Below are positions 12,236 to 21,367 of a stretch of DNA of 64,000 nucleotides, one piece after another. Source of the DNA: Planctomycetaceae bacterium (GTDB lineage: Bacteria; Planctomycetota; Planctomycetia; Planctomycetales; Planctomycetaceae). The position numbers and the translations under genes are program-made. Position 1 is the stretch's first letter; every line of letters starts with the position of its first letter. A model generated the notes under the pieces. It saw only the letters and a list, made by a program, of their open reading frames with translations. It was not told the DNA's origin and searched no databases. The DNA lies in the NCBI GenBank assembly GCA_041398785.1, contig JAWKUA010000005.1, positions 1 through 64,000 on the forward strand. The letters run 5' to 3'.

Positions 12236-13672
12236 ATGCTGCGAGTTCTGCGAATTCAATTCTTCGAACTGCCGATGTCCACGCGTTTTCCGTTTCGGTA
12301 CGGAATCGCGACGCTGACAAGGCTGCCGCATCTTTTTGTGCAGGCCGAAGTGGAATTCTCCGGACAGCATTCTTCCGTCACTTCAATTGGCCTGAGCGCT
12401 GACGGGTTGCCTCCGAAGTGGTTCACGAAAGATCCGGACACGTCGTTCGAAGATCACGATCTTCCCGAAATGCAGCGCGTCATTCGGAATGCCGCGGAAG
12501 TGGCCGTGGATGCTGGTGCGCAGCCGACGTTTTTTCACTGGTGGCGGGAACTCTATGACGCTCAGTATCACTTCAGCCAGCAACAGCAGATTGCGCCGCT
12601 GTTGATCGGTCTGGGCGTGAGCCTGATCGAACGCGCCGTTCTGGACGCCTTCTGCCGCGCGAACGGCGTAACCGTCCATCGGGCACTGCGCGACAATCTG
12701 CTGAACGTGGAACTCGGCGCGATTCGGCCGGAATTGACGGGAACGCAGCCCGCGGATTTCCTGCCCGCTGCGCCGCTGACTCAAGTGACGGTGCGGCACA
12801 CGGTGGGAATGGCTGACCCGCTGACGGATGATGAAATCCGTGACGACGAACGTCCGGATGACGGCCTGCCGCATTCGCTGACGGAGTGCATTCGGACGTA
12901 CGGCCTGACGCATTTCAAAGTCAAGCTGTTCGGCGACCGTGAACGCGACCACGATCGGCTGTCTCGTCTGGCGGAAATCTTCGCGCGCGAAGTCGGGACG
13001 GCACTGAAACTCAGCCTGGACGGCAACGAAAACTTCAGCGACATCGGCACTCTGCGTGAACACTGGGATTCTCACCGGACCGATCCGCGTCTGAAAGCGA
13101 TGTTCGACCGGTCGCTGCTGTTTGTCGAACAACCGCTGCGCCGCGATCGGACATTTGACGAAAAGGTCGGGGAATCGATCGCGTCGTGGCCGAACGCTCC
13201 ACCGCTGATCATCGATGAATCAGATGCGGAACTGCACAGTCTTCCCGACGCGCTGCGGCTGGGATACCGCGGAACGAGCCATAAGAACTGCAAGGGAATC
13301 ATCAAGGGGCTGGCCAACGCGGCCACGATCGCGGCCGTGAATCGCGGTCGTGCAACCTGCGCGAGTTCGGCGATTCTGTCGGCGGAAGATCTCGGTAACG
13401 TGGGACCGGTGGCGTTGCTGCAGGATCTGGCCGTCGTGGCGACACTTGGCATCCGCCATGTCGAACGCAACGGCCACCACTATTTCGCGGGACTGAGCAT
13501 GTTTCCGAGACAGGAGCAGGAACGCGTGCTGAGGTGCCATCCGGACTTGTACACTCGCCATCCGTCCGGCTTTCCGACTCTGGCGATTCGCGACGGGATG
13601 CTGGCACTCACCAGCGTCGTCGAAGCTCCGTTCGGAATCGCCGAGCACCCGGACGTGTCGGCATTTACCTGA
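12236..13672 (+). CDS. Enolase-superfamily enzyme (mandelate racemase/muconate lactonizing type)
   Basis: A 478-residue member of the enolase superfamily. The barrel-strand signatures are in order: K-x-K in THFKVKLFG (~residues 228-230), the metal Asp in SLDGNENF (~262), the metal Glu in FVEQPLRRD (~298), the third acidic site in LIIDESDAE (~327), and the strand-six lysine region SHKNCKGI (~350). The K-x-K plus later Lys is the arrangement of the MLE, dipeptide-epimerase and o-succinylbenzoate-synthase subgroup, which abstracts a proton alpha to a carboxylate. It is about 100 residues longer than the usual ~370, with extra sequence in the capping region (residues ~90-220). Substrate cannot be assigned. 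The ATG at 12236 is the natural start but lacks a strong Shine-Dalgarno. Confidence 0.85.
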   Translation: MLRVLRIQFFELPMSTRFPFRYGIATLTRLPHLFVQAEVEFSGQHSSVTSIGLSADGLPPKWFTKDPDTSFEDHDLPEMQRVIRNAAEVAVDAGAQPTFFHWWRELYDAQYHFSQQQQIAPLLIGLGVSLIERAVLDAFCRANGVTVHRALRDNLLNVELGAIRPELTGTQPADFLPAAPLTQVTVRHTVGMADPLTDDEIRDDERPDDGLPHSLTECIRTYGLTHFKVKLFGDRERDHDRLSRLAEIFAREVGTALKLSLDGNENFSDIGTLREHWDSHRTDPRLKAMFDRSLLFVEQPLRRDRTFDEKVGESIASWPNAPPLIIDESDAELHSLPDALRLGYRGTSHKNCKGIIKGLANAATIAAVNRGRATCASSAILSAEDLGNVGPVALLQDLAVVATLGIRHVERNGHHYFAGLSMFPRQEQERVLRCHPDLYTRHPSGFPTLAIRDGMLALTSVVEAPFGIAEHPDVSAFT

Positions 13673-13914
13673 ATCAGCGGCAAAGCGGAACGTGCCACCG
13701 GAACGAAACGGCGTCGGCGGTGTTCCGCTGTGTGAGCGACACCATCCGGTGCGTGCGTCATCGCTCGTCACGTCCGTCTGCCGAGCGGGCTTCCGTCAAA
13801 GTAGAGAAGCCGGATGCGCCGACGAACGCCGCCACGGCGATTGAATGCGGTACCGTCTGCGTGGCGGATTTTTGTTCCGCCGTTTCGAATTCTTCGAATT
13901 CAGCGTTCGCCAGT

Positions 13915-14283
13915 TTATTTCGGCCGCAGCGTGAGGACCAGGTCATGTCCCAGCGCTGCGGCGATGGCGTGAAGTTTGTCAAACATCATTGGCCGCGTCC
14001 GATTTTCAAACTGAATGATTGATTGCGGTGCGACCTCGGACGCCTTTGCCACCTGAGCCACCGACATCCCTTTTTGTTCACGCAGCGACTGGAATTCGTC
14101 GGCCAGTTTCGCCAGCGCCATTTCGGCCGCGGAGATCCTTGTTCGCCGGACATGTCGACTGACCGCAGGCGACACTTTCGCGTTTCGCCCTCCGATGATG
14201 CCCGCCGACTTCCGACCATTGGTTGCCGACTTGTTATCGCCCTTGGCTGCCTTGCCCGCGGCGTGCTTCTTTTTGGGGGCCAT
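13915..14283 (-). CDS. XRE-family helix-turn-helix regulator with basic N-terminus
   Basis: A 122-residue protein. The first ~50 residues are a Lys/Arg/Ala-rich, probably disordered tail (MAPKKKHAAGKAAKGDNK), resembling DNA-compacting tails. Residues ~60-122 form an XRE-type HTH: LADEFQSLREQKGMSVAQVA, then KASEVAPQSIIQFENR, then a helix (FDKLHAIAAALGHDLVLTL). The ATG at 14283 was chosen because GGAGG sits eight bases upstream and the basic tail starts there. It lies between two convergent or unrelated genes, so a target cannot be guessed from context. Similar HTH proteins act as repressors or as antitoxins; no toxin partner is visible beside it. Confidence 0.8.
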   Translation of the reverse strand: MAPKKKHAAGKAAKGDNKSATNGRKSAGIIGGRNAKVSPAVSRHVRRTRISAAEMALAKLADEFQSLREQKGMSVAQVAKASEVAPQSIIQFENRTRPMMFDKLHAIAAALGHDLVLTLRPK

Positions 14284-14522
14284 GTGGGTCCTCCGACTTG
14301 CTGTCCAGCGTGATGATGACTCTGATGTCTTGAGGGGACTCCGCATCCTGCAAAAGCCATCGTGATGCCGGGCATCCTCACGGCGCGGAGTCCGAGCGCC
14401 CGGCCTGACCTGAAACTCATCGACAACGGAACAAAAAGCCCGCCGACTTTTGCCAGAAAAGTCTGCTCCGTGTAGATTGGCCGCCATCGGCCTGCCACGA
14501 TTCAGTTCAGGAAATATCGATC

Positions 14523-15491
14523 ATGCAACACACGACTCCTGTTTCCCGTCGCGGAATGCTGGCCACCGCAGCCCTTTCCGCCGCCTGTGCGATGACGCGC
14601 GCACGTCAGTCGACGGTCTCCGCCGCACCGTTCTCCGGCAGCCGGCAACCCGGTTCCGGCTGGATCGACGCTCATTCGCACATCTGGACTCCCGACACCA
14701 CGCACTTTCAGCTTCAGCCGGGGATCGGCGTCGACGATCTGCAGCCCCGCAGTTTCACGGACGATGAACTGATGGCCCTGGCGGCTCCCGAGGGAGTTGA
14801 CCGTGTCGTCCTGATTCAGCACACCGTGTTTCACGGCTTTGACAATTCCTACCTGATCGACGCCTGGCGTCGGCATCCCGATCGATTTCGTGTCGTCGGC
14901 ATGGTCGACGACCTGAGGCCAAACTGCGGACGCGCAATGAAGGAACTTCTGTCGCAGGGAGTCACCGGGTTTCGCATCGCGCCTCGAAAGGGCATCAGCG
15001 ACTGGCTGCAGACCGACGGCATGACCGACATGTGGAAGACAGCCGCCGAAACCGGGCAGCCGATGTGCTGCCTGATTAATCCGAACAACCTTCCGGAGGT
15101 CGCCGCCGCCTGTGTTCGTCATCCGCGAACTCCCGTTGTCATCGACCACTTCGCCCGAATTGGCGTCGATGGCAACATTCGCGAAAAGGACGTCGCGGAC
15201 TTGTGTGCTCTCGCGAAACATCCACTCGTGACCGTAAAGATTTCCGCCTACTACGCTCTGGGCGCCAAGCGCCCGCCGTATCACGATCTGATTCCCATGA
15301 TCAAACGGCTGTACGAAACGTTCGGGCCGGATCGGCTGATGTGGGCCAGCGACTGTCCGTATCAACTTGATGGAGACAACACCTACGCCGCATCCATCAG
15401 TCTGATTCGCGATACCGTGGATTTCCTGACGGACGACGACCGCCGCAAACTGCTTCAGGAAACGGCGCAGCGAGTGTTCTTCTATGCGTGA
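14523..15491 (+). CDS. Amidohydrolase-2 family metal-dependent hydrolase, exported
   Basis: A 322-residue TIM-barrel hydrolase of the amidohydrolase-related (amidohydrolase_2) family. It begins with a Tat-like leader (SRRGMLATAALSAACAM). The metal-ligand motif WIDAHSHIW (H-x-H) follows at ~residues 47-55, then a central VVIDHFARIG histidine (~215), and the late aspartate in LMWASDCPYQL (~281). Length and motif order fit the family, whose members hydrolyse lactones or decarboxylate aromatic acids. A leader on a member of this normally cytoplasmic family is common in planctomycetes. Substrate unknown; the gene stands alone with a hairpin repeat downstream. Confidence 0.88.
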   Translation: MQHTTPVSRRGMLATAALSAACAMTRARQSTVSAAPFSGSRQPGSGWIDAHSHIWTPDTTHFQLQPGIGVDDLQPRSFTDDELMALAAPEGVDRVVLIQHTVFHGFDNSYLIDAWRRHPDRFRVVGMVDDLRPNCGRAMKELLSQGVTGFRIAPRKGISDWLQTDGMTDMWKTAAETGQPMCCLINPNNLPEVAAACVRHPRTPVVIDHFARIGVDGNIREKDVADLCALAKHPLVTVKISAYYALGAKRPPYHDLIPMIKRLYETFGPDRLMWASDCPYQLDGDNTYAASISLIRDTVDFLTDDDRRKLLQETAQRVFFYA

Positions 15492-15539
15492 GGACGCTTG
15501 CGGAAATCCGTCGCCGAAACTGTCTTAGCCGGGAGGTTC

Positions 15540-15617
15540 GTACGACGGGACTCCGATCCCGTCGAATTGCCGCGACGGGATCGGAGTCCCGTCGTACAAG
15601 ACCGTGAATAATCCGGG
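15540..15617. repeat. Long-hairpin dispersed repeat (family B), copy 2
   Basis: A perfect 25-base inverted repeat: arms 15540-15564 (GTACGACGGGACTCCGATCC...) and 15573-15597, with an 8-base loop AATTGCCG. It is followed by CCGTGAATAATCCGGG at 15602-15617, exactly as in the copy at 9503. It lies between the convergent amidohydrolase and HAD phosphatase genes. Confidence 0.9.
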
Positions 15618-15786
15618 TTAGCGGCAGCTTGCGAGCGCGCCGTCCCCGCGGCACAGCAGACGGACGCCCCTTCCACGATCTTCCGGCTGCACAGAAGAAG
15701 GCGGAGCCTTCCTGGCAGTCCGTTCCAGGGCTGGAGCCCTGGAATGAGGTGCGCGGAAGCGAGACGAAAACTCGGCTACTGCCCGG
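15618..15786. repeat. Additional short palindromes downstream of family B hairpin
   Basis: This stretch contains AAGGCGGAGCCTTCC near 15700 and CCAGGGCTGGAGCCCTGG near 15727, both perfect or near-perfect palindromes. No gene is seen. It resembles the mixed repeat cluster at 11930-12140. Confidence 0.55.
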
Positions 15787-16602
15787 TCAGTCGATCAGGC
15801 CGAAGTGGCGGCAGCCTTCCAGCACGCCGCTCGTGGCGAAACCGGTCGCCAGGAACAAGCGGTTCTGCCAGGCCGCTCGGCGGTGAGCTTCCACGGCCTG
15901 GTTTGCGACGTCGCGGTCCGCGTTGCCCACGATCACGGCCCGATAACCCGACGTAAACGCCGCCAGGTCGTTCCCGGAATCTCCCGCGTAGACGACCGAT
16001 TCATGATGGTGCCCGGTGAAGTCCGTCCACCAGTTCAAAGCAAATGCCTTGGAAACGCCGGCAGGCAGCAGGTCGATCAGCCCGGTATCCGAGAACGGAT
16101 CAACGCTGTGGATGATCGAATACGGAGCGGATAGTTTCGTCAGCCGCGACTCGACTGCGGCCACAGCTTCCGCCAGGCGGCTTCGATTAACGAAGTAGCT
16201 CGCCTTAAACGGACGCTGATCTTCCTTCGACTGAAGCCGCACCAGCGCGACATCCGCCATGTGGCGCCGAAGCTGCGTTACGGAAAAGTCACCGACAAGC
16301 TGCTGCAGCGCGTCGTCGTATTCTGAGACGTGGTGAAGCCTGCCGTCGGCGTCACGACGCAGAATCGTGGTGCCGACGTCGCAGATCAGCCAGTCCGGAG
16401 CCGGAAGCTTGTAGTAGTCAATCGCCTGCTGGACCGATTCCGGATAGCGGCCGGTGACAAACGTCAGAACAACATTTCGCCGCTGAAGTTCATCCGCCAG
16501 TGTTCGCAGATCCCGACGATTCTGTTCGCTGCCATCCAGCGGGATGAACGTCCCGTCCAGATCGGTGGCAAGGATCAACTGGTTTCGCTTGTCGTGTTCC
16601 AT
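15787..16602 (-). CDS. HAD-IIB hydrolase, sucrose-phosphate-phosphatase-like
   Basis: A 271-residue HAD-superfamily IIB (Cof/SPP-type) phosphatase. Motif I is LILATDLDGTFIPLDG with both nucleophile aspartates near the start. Motif II is VLTFVTGRY, the lysine motif is around GVSKAFALNW, and motif III is VVYAGDSGNDLAAF. The sequence most resembles sucrose-phosphate phosphatase and related sugar phosphatases (LICDVGTTI, ASYFVN). It lies downstream of amylosucrase and a sucrose-phosphate synthase fusion on the same strand, supporting a role in sucrose or a related sugar, but the 618-base repeat array in between means it need not share a transcript. The fusion upstream already carries an SPP domain, so this may be a second or differently specific phosphatase. 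The start at 16602 is by motif position; its Shine-Dalgarno is weak. Confidence 0.83.
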   Translation of the reverse strand: MEHDKRNQLILATDLDGTFIPLDGSEQNRRDLRTLADELQRRNVVLTFVTGRYPESVQQAIDYYKLPAPDWLICDVGTTILRRDADGRLHHVSEYDDALQQLVGDFSVTQLRRHMADVALVRLQSKEDQRPFKASYFVNRSRLAEAVAAVESRLTKLSAPYSIIHSVDPFSDTGLIDLLPAGVSKAFALNWWTDFTGHHHESVVYAGDSGNDLAAFTSGYRAVIVGNADRDVANQAVEAHRRAAWQNRLFLATGFATSGVLEGCRHFGLID

Positions 16603-16762
16603 CCTGGTTCTCGTTCGATGAATGGCCGCTGCTTTGTCAGCACTGAATTGATGCATCCAGCCGAGCCGCTGCCATATCGGACGTCCTGTGGCACACGCGG
16701 CTCGGCGGGAGCCTCGCCCTCCCGGAGACACCTTCGACGACCCGCTATCTTGCATGCAAATC

Positions 16763-16872
16763 TTTGGAGTGCGATGGTTCAGCACGCTTTGGGACGAATC
16801 GCCGAATGCCTGAGCCGTTCGGTTCACCTCCCAAGGGAAAACCAAAGCGACGACGAGTCGCCGCACTCCAAA
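16763..16872. repeat. REPIN-like element, array copy 1
   Basis: Runs from TTTGGAGTGCGATGGTTCAG to GAGTCGCCGCACTCCAAA. The ends are imperfect inverted repeats, and each end itself forms a small hairpin (GCGACGACGAGTCGCCGC at the right). The centre carries CGAATGCCTGAGCCGTTCGG, shortened compared with the other two copies. It is preceded by TTGCATGCAAATC. Confidence 0.8.
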
Positions 16873-16905
16873 ACGCTGCTTGTTCGACGATCTTGCATGC
16901 AAATC

Positions 16906-17032
16906 TTTGAGTGCGATGGCTCAGCATCGCTTTGATTTCGAAGAATCGCCGAAATCACGCCGGCCGTTCGGTCCACCTGGACAACGCTTACAAAGTGAAA
17001 ACCAAAGCGGCGACGAGTCGCCGCACTCCAAA
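16906..17032. repeat. REPIN-like element, array copy 2
   Basis: Same structure: left end TTTGAGTGCGATGGCTCAGC (one G missing relative to the others), right end CCAAAGCGGCGACGAGTCGC then CGCACTCCAAA. A 33-base linker (GCTTGTTCGACGATC then TTGCATGCAAATC) separates it from copy 1. Confidence 0.8.
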
Positions 17033-17072
17033 ACATTGCTTGTTCGACGACCCGCTCTCTTGCATGCAAATC

Positions 17073-17202
17073 TTTGGAGTGCGATGGTTCAGCATCGCTT
17101 TGGATTTCGACGAATCGCCGAATGCCTGATCGGCCGTTCGGTTCACCTGGACAGCAATCGCAAGGCGAAAACCAAAGCGGCGACGAGTCGCCGCACTCCA
17201 AA
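17073..17202. repeat. REPIN-like element, array copy 3
   Basis: The most complete copy: TTTGGAGTGCGATGGTTCAG ... CATCGCTTTGG at the left; CCAAAGCGGCGACGAGTCGC ... CGCACTCCAAA at the right. The centre contains ATCGGCCGTTCGGTTCACC. It is preceded by the same linker with TTGCATGCAAATC and lies about 19 bases downstream of the amylosucrase stop codon. Confidence 0.85.
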
Positions 17203-17220
17203 ACTCTGCCTGGTATGACA

Positions 17221-19176
17221 TTAGACTCGCTGCAGCCAGACGATCTGGTACGCCTCCAGTTGCAGGTCTTCGGACGTGGGAAACGTCCTGCCGTTGATGG
17301 CGTCTTCGAAGAATCGGCCCATGCCGGCGGTTCGCAGGTTGTTGCCGGCGACGATCTGAACGTCGTCAGAGAAATTTGCCAAAACGACCACGCGATGACC
17401 GTCGAAGATCCTTACGAAGCCCAGCGTATGCTCGTTGTCGGTATCGAACAGTTCCATCTTCTGTCCGGCCAGCGCGGGCAGCGACTTGCGGAGTTGAATC
17501 AGCTTCTGCAGTGATCGAAAGATCTGCCGGCGGATCGAACCCATCCCCGCGGAGACGCTGTCCTTCAGATCTTCCAGAAACTCCCATTGCATCTTCGGAC
17601 GATGAACCCAGCGGGAATCTCCTGACTTGGCGGGGTCCTTGACGAAGTCGTAGTCGTTCATCACGCCCCATTCTTCGCCGATGTACAGCAGAGGAATACC
17701 GCCGACGCTGAGAATCACGCCGTGCAGCAGCAGCATTCGGCGGATGGCCAGATCCTTCAGACGTTCATCATTTCTGTCGATCGCCTGTTCCAGTCCGGCC
17801 AGTGATGCCATCGTTCCGGAAATGCGCATGTCGCCGGTTTGCAGATTGAGCTGAAACGGAACGCCTCGGGCAAACGATCCCGGAAACTGCCCGGTATAGA
17901 ACTCATTCAGAAACTGGCGATGATCGTAGCCGTTGATTCCCAGAGCCGCGGCGTCGTCATCATCAAACGTCCAGCCGATGTCGTCGTGGCAGCGCAGGTA
18001 GTTGACCCAGGACGTGTCGTCGGGAAGTTTGTGGCGATGGCTGAGCGTCCTGGTCAGCAGGTTGACTTTTCGCGTGGCCAGCGATTCCCACAGCAGTGCC
18101 ATCAGAGTGGGGTTGTACGAAATCTGGCATTCCTGCCGGCTGATGTAACGCACGACTTCGTCCGGATGCACGATGGCTTCGGACTTGAAAAGCAGGCCGG
18201 GCGTCGCGATTCGAGCCGCTCGATTGAAGGCCTGAATCAGCAGATGCGCTTCGGGCAGGTTTTCGCAGTTCGTTCCCATCCGCTTCCAGATGAACGCCAC
18301 AGCATCCAGTCTCAGGATGTCAACGCCCGTGTTGGCGATGAACAGCATCTCTTCCAGCATCGATCGAAACACGGCCGGATTGCTGTAGTTCAGATCCCAC
18401 TGAAAGCTGTTGAACGTGGTCCAGACCCACTGCTGCATGCCATCGTGCCAGGTGAAGTTTCCGTGGCGGACGGTGGGAAAAATTTCCCGCAGCGTGCGTT
18501 CGTACTGATCGGGAAGCGTGCGGTCCGGAAAGATGTAGTAGTACTGCTGGAACTCCAGGTTGCCGGACTGAGCCTGCCTGGCCCATTCATGGTCGTCCGA
18601 CGTGTGGTTGAACACGAAGTCCAGCACCAGAGTAATGCCGGCTTCGCGAAGATCACTGGCCAGCAGCCGCAGGTCGTCGATCGTGCCCAGGCGGGGATCG
18701 ACGGAGCGGTAGTTGCTGATCGCATAGCCTCCGTCGTTGTCGCCGGGACGCACGGCGAACAGCGGCATCAGGTGCAGGTAAGTCAGCCCGAGCTGCCGGA
18801 AGTAACCGATGTGTTCCCGCAGGCGTCCCAGGTTTTCGCTGAACAGATCCACGTACAGGGCTCCGCCGACCATCTTTTCCGACGCGAACCAGTCCGGTTC
18901 ATTGATGCGGTGGTGGTCTTCAGCGCACAGCGCATCGGGGCGTTCGGCCCAGGCGCGAGCCGTAGTCAGCAGGATCTGTTCCAGGTGATAAAAGAAGTCA
19001 TAGCGCGAGGAATACAGGCGGAACAGCAGTCCGAACAGTTCCGGCCAGTATTCGTTCAGCCGCAGTTCGAATTCGTGGCGACGGGCGGCATCAGCGGCGG
19101 TGGCTTCCCAGATCGGTTCCGCGAGGCAGCAGCCGTTGCAGCGAAAGTTCGGCTTCGAAGGCAATCCCGCCGGCAC
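17221..19176 (-). CDS. ams: Amylosucrase (GH13 sucrose-utilising glucosyltransferase)
   Basis: A 651-residue GH13 enzyme whose best match is amylosucrase, which makes alpha-1,4-glucan from sucrose, releasing fructose. Visible motifs: DNDGGYAISNYRSVDPRLGT, region I LVLDFVFNHTSDDH, region II DILRLDAVAFIWKRMGT with the nucleophile Asp, the catalytic Glu in LLFKSEAIVHPDEV, and region IV YLRCHDDIGWTFDD. The N-terminal helical domain and length (amylosucrases ~630-650) fit. The start is a GTG at 19176 with GGGGAA about 7 bases upstream; it lies 38 bases after the stop of the sucrose-phosphate synthase gene, so the two are probably cotranscribed. Together they would couple sucrose synthesis to glucan storage. 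Confidence 0.92.
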   Translation of the reverse strand: MPAGLPSKPNFRCNGCCLAEPIWEATAADAARRHEFELRLNEYWPELFGLLFRLYSSRYDFFYHLEQILLTTARAWAERPDALCAEDHHRINEPDWFASEKMVGGALYVDLFSENLGRLREHIGYFRQLGLTYLHLMPLFAVRPGDNDGGYAISNYRSVDPRLGTIDDLRLLASDLREAGITLVLDFVFNHTSDDHEWARQAQSGNLEFQQYYYIFPDRTLPDQYERTLREIFPTVRHGNFTWHDGMQQWVWTTFNSFQWDLNYSNPAVFRSMLEEMLFIANTGVDILRLDAVAFIWKRMGTNCENLPEAHLLIQAFNRAARIATPGLLFKSEAIVHPDEVVRYISRQECQISYNPTLMALLWESLATRKVNLLTRTLSHRHKLPDDTSWVNYLRCHDDIGWTFDDDDAAALGINGYDHRQFLNEFYTGQFPGSFARGVPFQLNLQTGDMRISGTMASLAGLEQAIDRNDERLKDLAIRRMLLLHGVILSVGGIPLLYIGEEWGVMNDYDFVKDPAKSGDSRWVHRPKMQWEFLEDLKDSVSAGMGSIRRQIFRSLQKLIQLRKSLPALAGQKMELFDTDNEHTLGFVRIFDGHRVVVLANFSDDVQIVAGNNLRTAGMGRFFEDAINGRTFPTSEDLQLEAYQIVWLQRV

Positions 19177-19214
19177 GCGGATTCCCCGTTTTTCCGCGGT
19201 GAAGCCGGTCGGTG

Positions 19215-21367
19215 TCAGTCGATCCGATCATTGGGAATGACGATGTTGTCCAGAAACTGGTAGTAATTCATGCCCTCAAGAATGCCTCGCGCGTGGGTTG
19301 CCGTGGCGAAGTAGATGCGGGGGCGTTTCTTCAGCCGGTTCAGCTCACGGCTGTGGTTGCCCACAACGACTCCCAGAGTTCTTCCCAGCAGCATCCCGGC
19401 ATCATTTCCGGAATCGCCGGCCACCAGGACATGTTCGGGAGAAAATCCCCACTTCCACAGAAGGTGCCTCATGGAAAGATCGCTGCCACCGCGAACGGGG
19501 ATGACGTCCAGGTACATTTCCAGAGACAGCACGACATTCGCCCGCAGTCCGGCTTCGCGCAGGATTTTCCGGATGCCGCTGATTTTGGGAGCGACCGACG
19601 CGTCGATTTCATAGGACACTTTGTACTTCGACTGATTCTCTTCGGGCTGCGGAAAGAAGCCGGGCTGGCGATCCAGCAGCTCGCGGATTTCATCGGGCTT
19701 CCAGGCGTCGCCGATCTGCTTCTGCCAGCTCAGGTCGGGAGTCCTGTCCTTACCGTAATGCAGTTGAGTGCCGCAGTCGGTCGACAGGACATCCGGATTC
19801 GGCAGGTTCATTTCTTCGATCAACTGCAGAGTGCTTTGCAGAGTCCGGCCGGTGGCGATGCCGAAGCCGACGTTTTCCGCCTTGTTGATGACTTCCAGGA
19901 ATTCGGCCAGGGCTTCGTCATCACCGATCAGCGTGTTGTCCAGATCCGTGATGATCAGCCGGTCAAAGTTCGGAATTCGGCGTCGGCGCGTTTCCTCCAG
20001 AATCGCCGGCCGGTCGGTGTGCTGCAGGATATCCGTGATGTCGCGCAGATAGCGGTCCGCGTGGCGTTTCCACGAATAATGTTCCGTCGCACCGCGAATA
20101 CCGCTGGCCGACCATTCGTCCCACTGTTCCGGTTCCGTCAGCATTCTCAGCAGCGCTTTTTCGATGGCGCTGTCGTCGTGCGGATCGATCAGCAGCCCGT
20201 TCCGGCAGTTGGCGATGATGTCGCGGGGACCGCCGTCGTTGGTGGCGACGATGGGAACTCCCGGAAGCGGCAGCTTCCAGCAGCGTCAGGCCGAAGGGTT
20301 CCGTCAGAGCCGGGTTGATGAACGTACCCCGGCGGCGATTCACCAGGCGGTACAGGTCCGGCACGTCCGAAGGCTGATGCGTCTTCGGATAGGCGACGAT
20401 TCCGTACAGGTCGTACAGATCAATCAGGTACAGCACTTCGTTGATGATTTCCTGCTGCGGTTTGGGAAGCTGGCGAATGTCGTCGCGGGTTCCCATGACC
20501 ATCACCGTTGGCTCGATTCTGCAGCTCTTCGCTTTCGCCAAACACACGCACCAGAGCCTTCAGATTCTTTCGCTCATCCGGACGCGCCATCGCCAGGATC
20601 ACGGGCTTTTCGGGATCCCGCAGGAACGCGGCCAGTTCCCGTGCGATCGGCGGTTCGGTCCAGGATTCATCGGGCGGATGGAAGGCGGACAGATCGACGG
20701 CCGGAGCAATCACTTCCATGCGATCCGGCTGGTAATGATCGTAAATCGCGTACTGCTGTTCGACTTCCTGATTGGTGCTGGTGACGACCAGTGAGGCCGT
20801 TTCCAGAGCGGTCTCTTCGGCTTCAATACGGGTGTGGAAGTGATATTTTCTGTCGAGCTGCTTCGGGTTTTTGTGGCCGATCAGCAGCCGCTGTTTCTTG
20901 ACGCGCCCCAGCGAATGGCCGGTGAACGACATACGGAATGTGCAGCAGCCGCCAGTTGAGCACCCACGTATCCGGCGTCGGCATAGTGGCCGTGGATGAC
21001 ATCCGGAAGACCGTTGCCGAAAATGCACCAGCGTCTGGTCGATGAACATCTCCGAAACGGCCACAGCGATTCCTTCTTCAGATAGCGCTCGGTCCGAAGG
21101 AATACGCACCAGCCTGGCTTTGTCCGTGATGGGTTCTTCGGTCTGAGCGTACTGTTCGTCGATATTCGGATCGATAATCTGCCGCGTCAGCAGTTCCACG
21201 CTGTGAACCTGCGGGTGCCGGGACAGCTCCGCGGCAAGTTCCAGAACATAAATCACCTGGCCGCCCGTATCCGCGTCGCGCCCCAGCTCCGGCTCCGTGG
21301 CACGAATCAGCCCGTGCAGACTGATCAGACAGATTTTCAGTTGGCCGATTTCGCGGGAAGTCGTCAT
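19215..21367 (-). CDS. Sucrose-phosphate synthase fused to sucrose-phosphate phosphatase, frameshifted
   Basis: About 717 residues when the frames are joined. The N-terminal GT4 domain begins LKICLISLHGLIRA...LGRDADTGGQVIYVLELA and includes FTGHSLGRVKKQRLL, HFHTRIEAEETALE and ILAMARPDERKNLKALV. The second half carries PALTEPFGLTLLEAAASG and LPVVATNDGGPRDI. From ~residue 430 a HAD phosphatase domain follows (LIITDLDNTLIGDDEAL, FGIATGRT, VLVAGDSGNDAGMLLG). This is the bidomain SPS-SPP known from cyanobacteria and other bacteria: it makes sucrose-6-phosphate from UDP-glucose and fructose-6-phosphate, then sucrose. Frames change near 21030, 20930, 20508 and 20272; the flanking sequence is fully conserved, so these look like sequence errors. 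The start at 21367 is an ATG directly before LKICL. Confidence 0.88.

Noticed and set aside
16763..17202. Regularly spaced repeats that could look like a CRISPR array
   Set aside because: Units are 110-130 bases with internal inverted repeats, linkers are conserved rather than variable, and no cas gene is nearby. They fit REPIN-like elements instead.
17839..19263. 474-codon open frame antisense to amylosucrase
   Set aside because: The amylosucrase reading has all catalytic motifs; the antisense frame has none.
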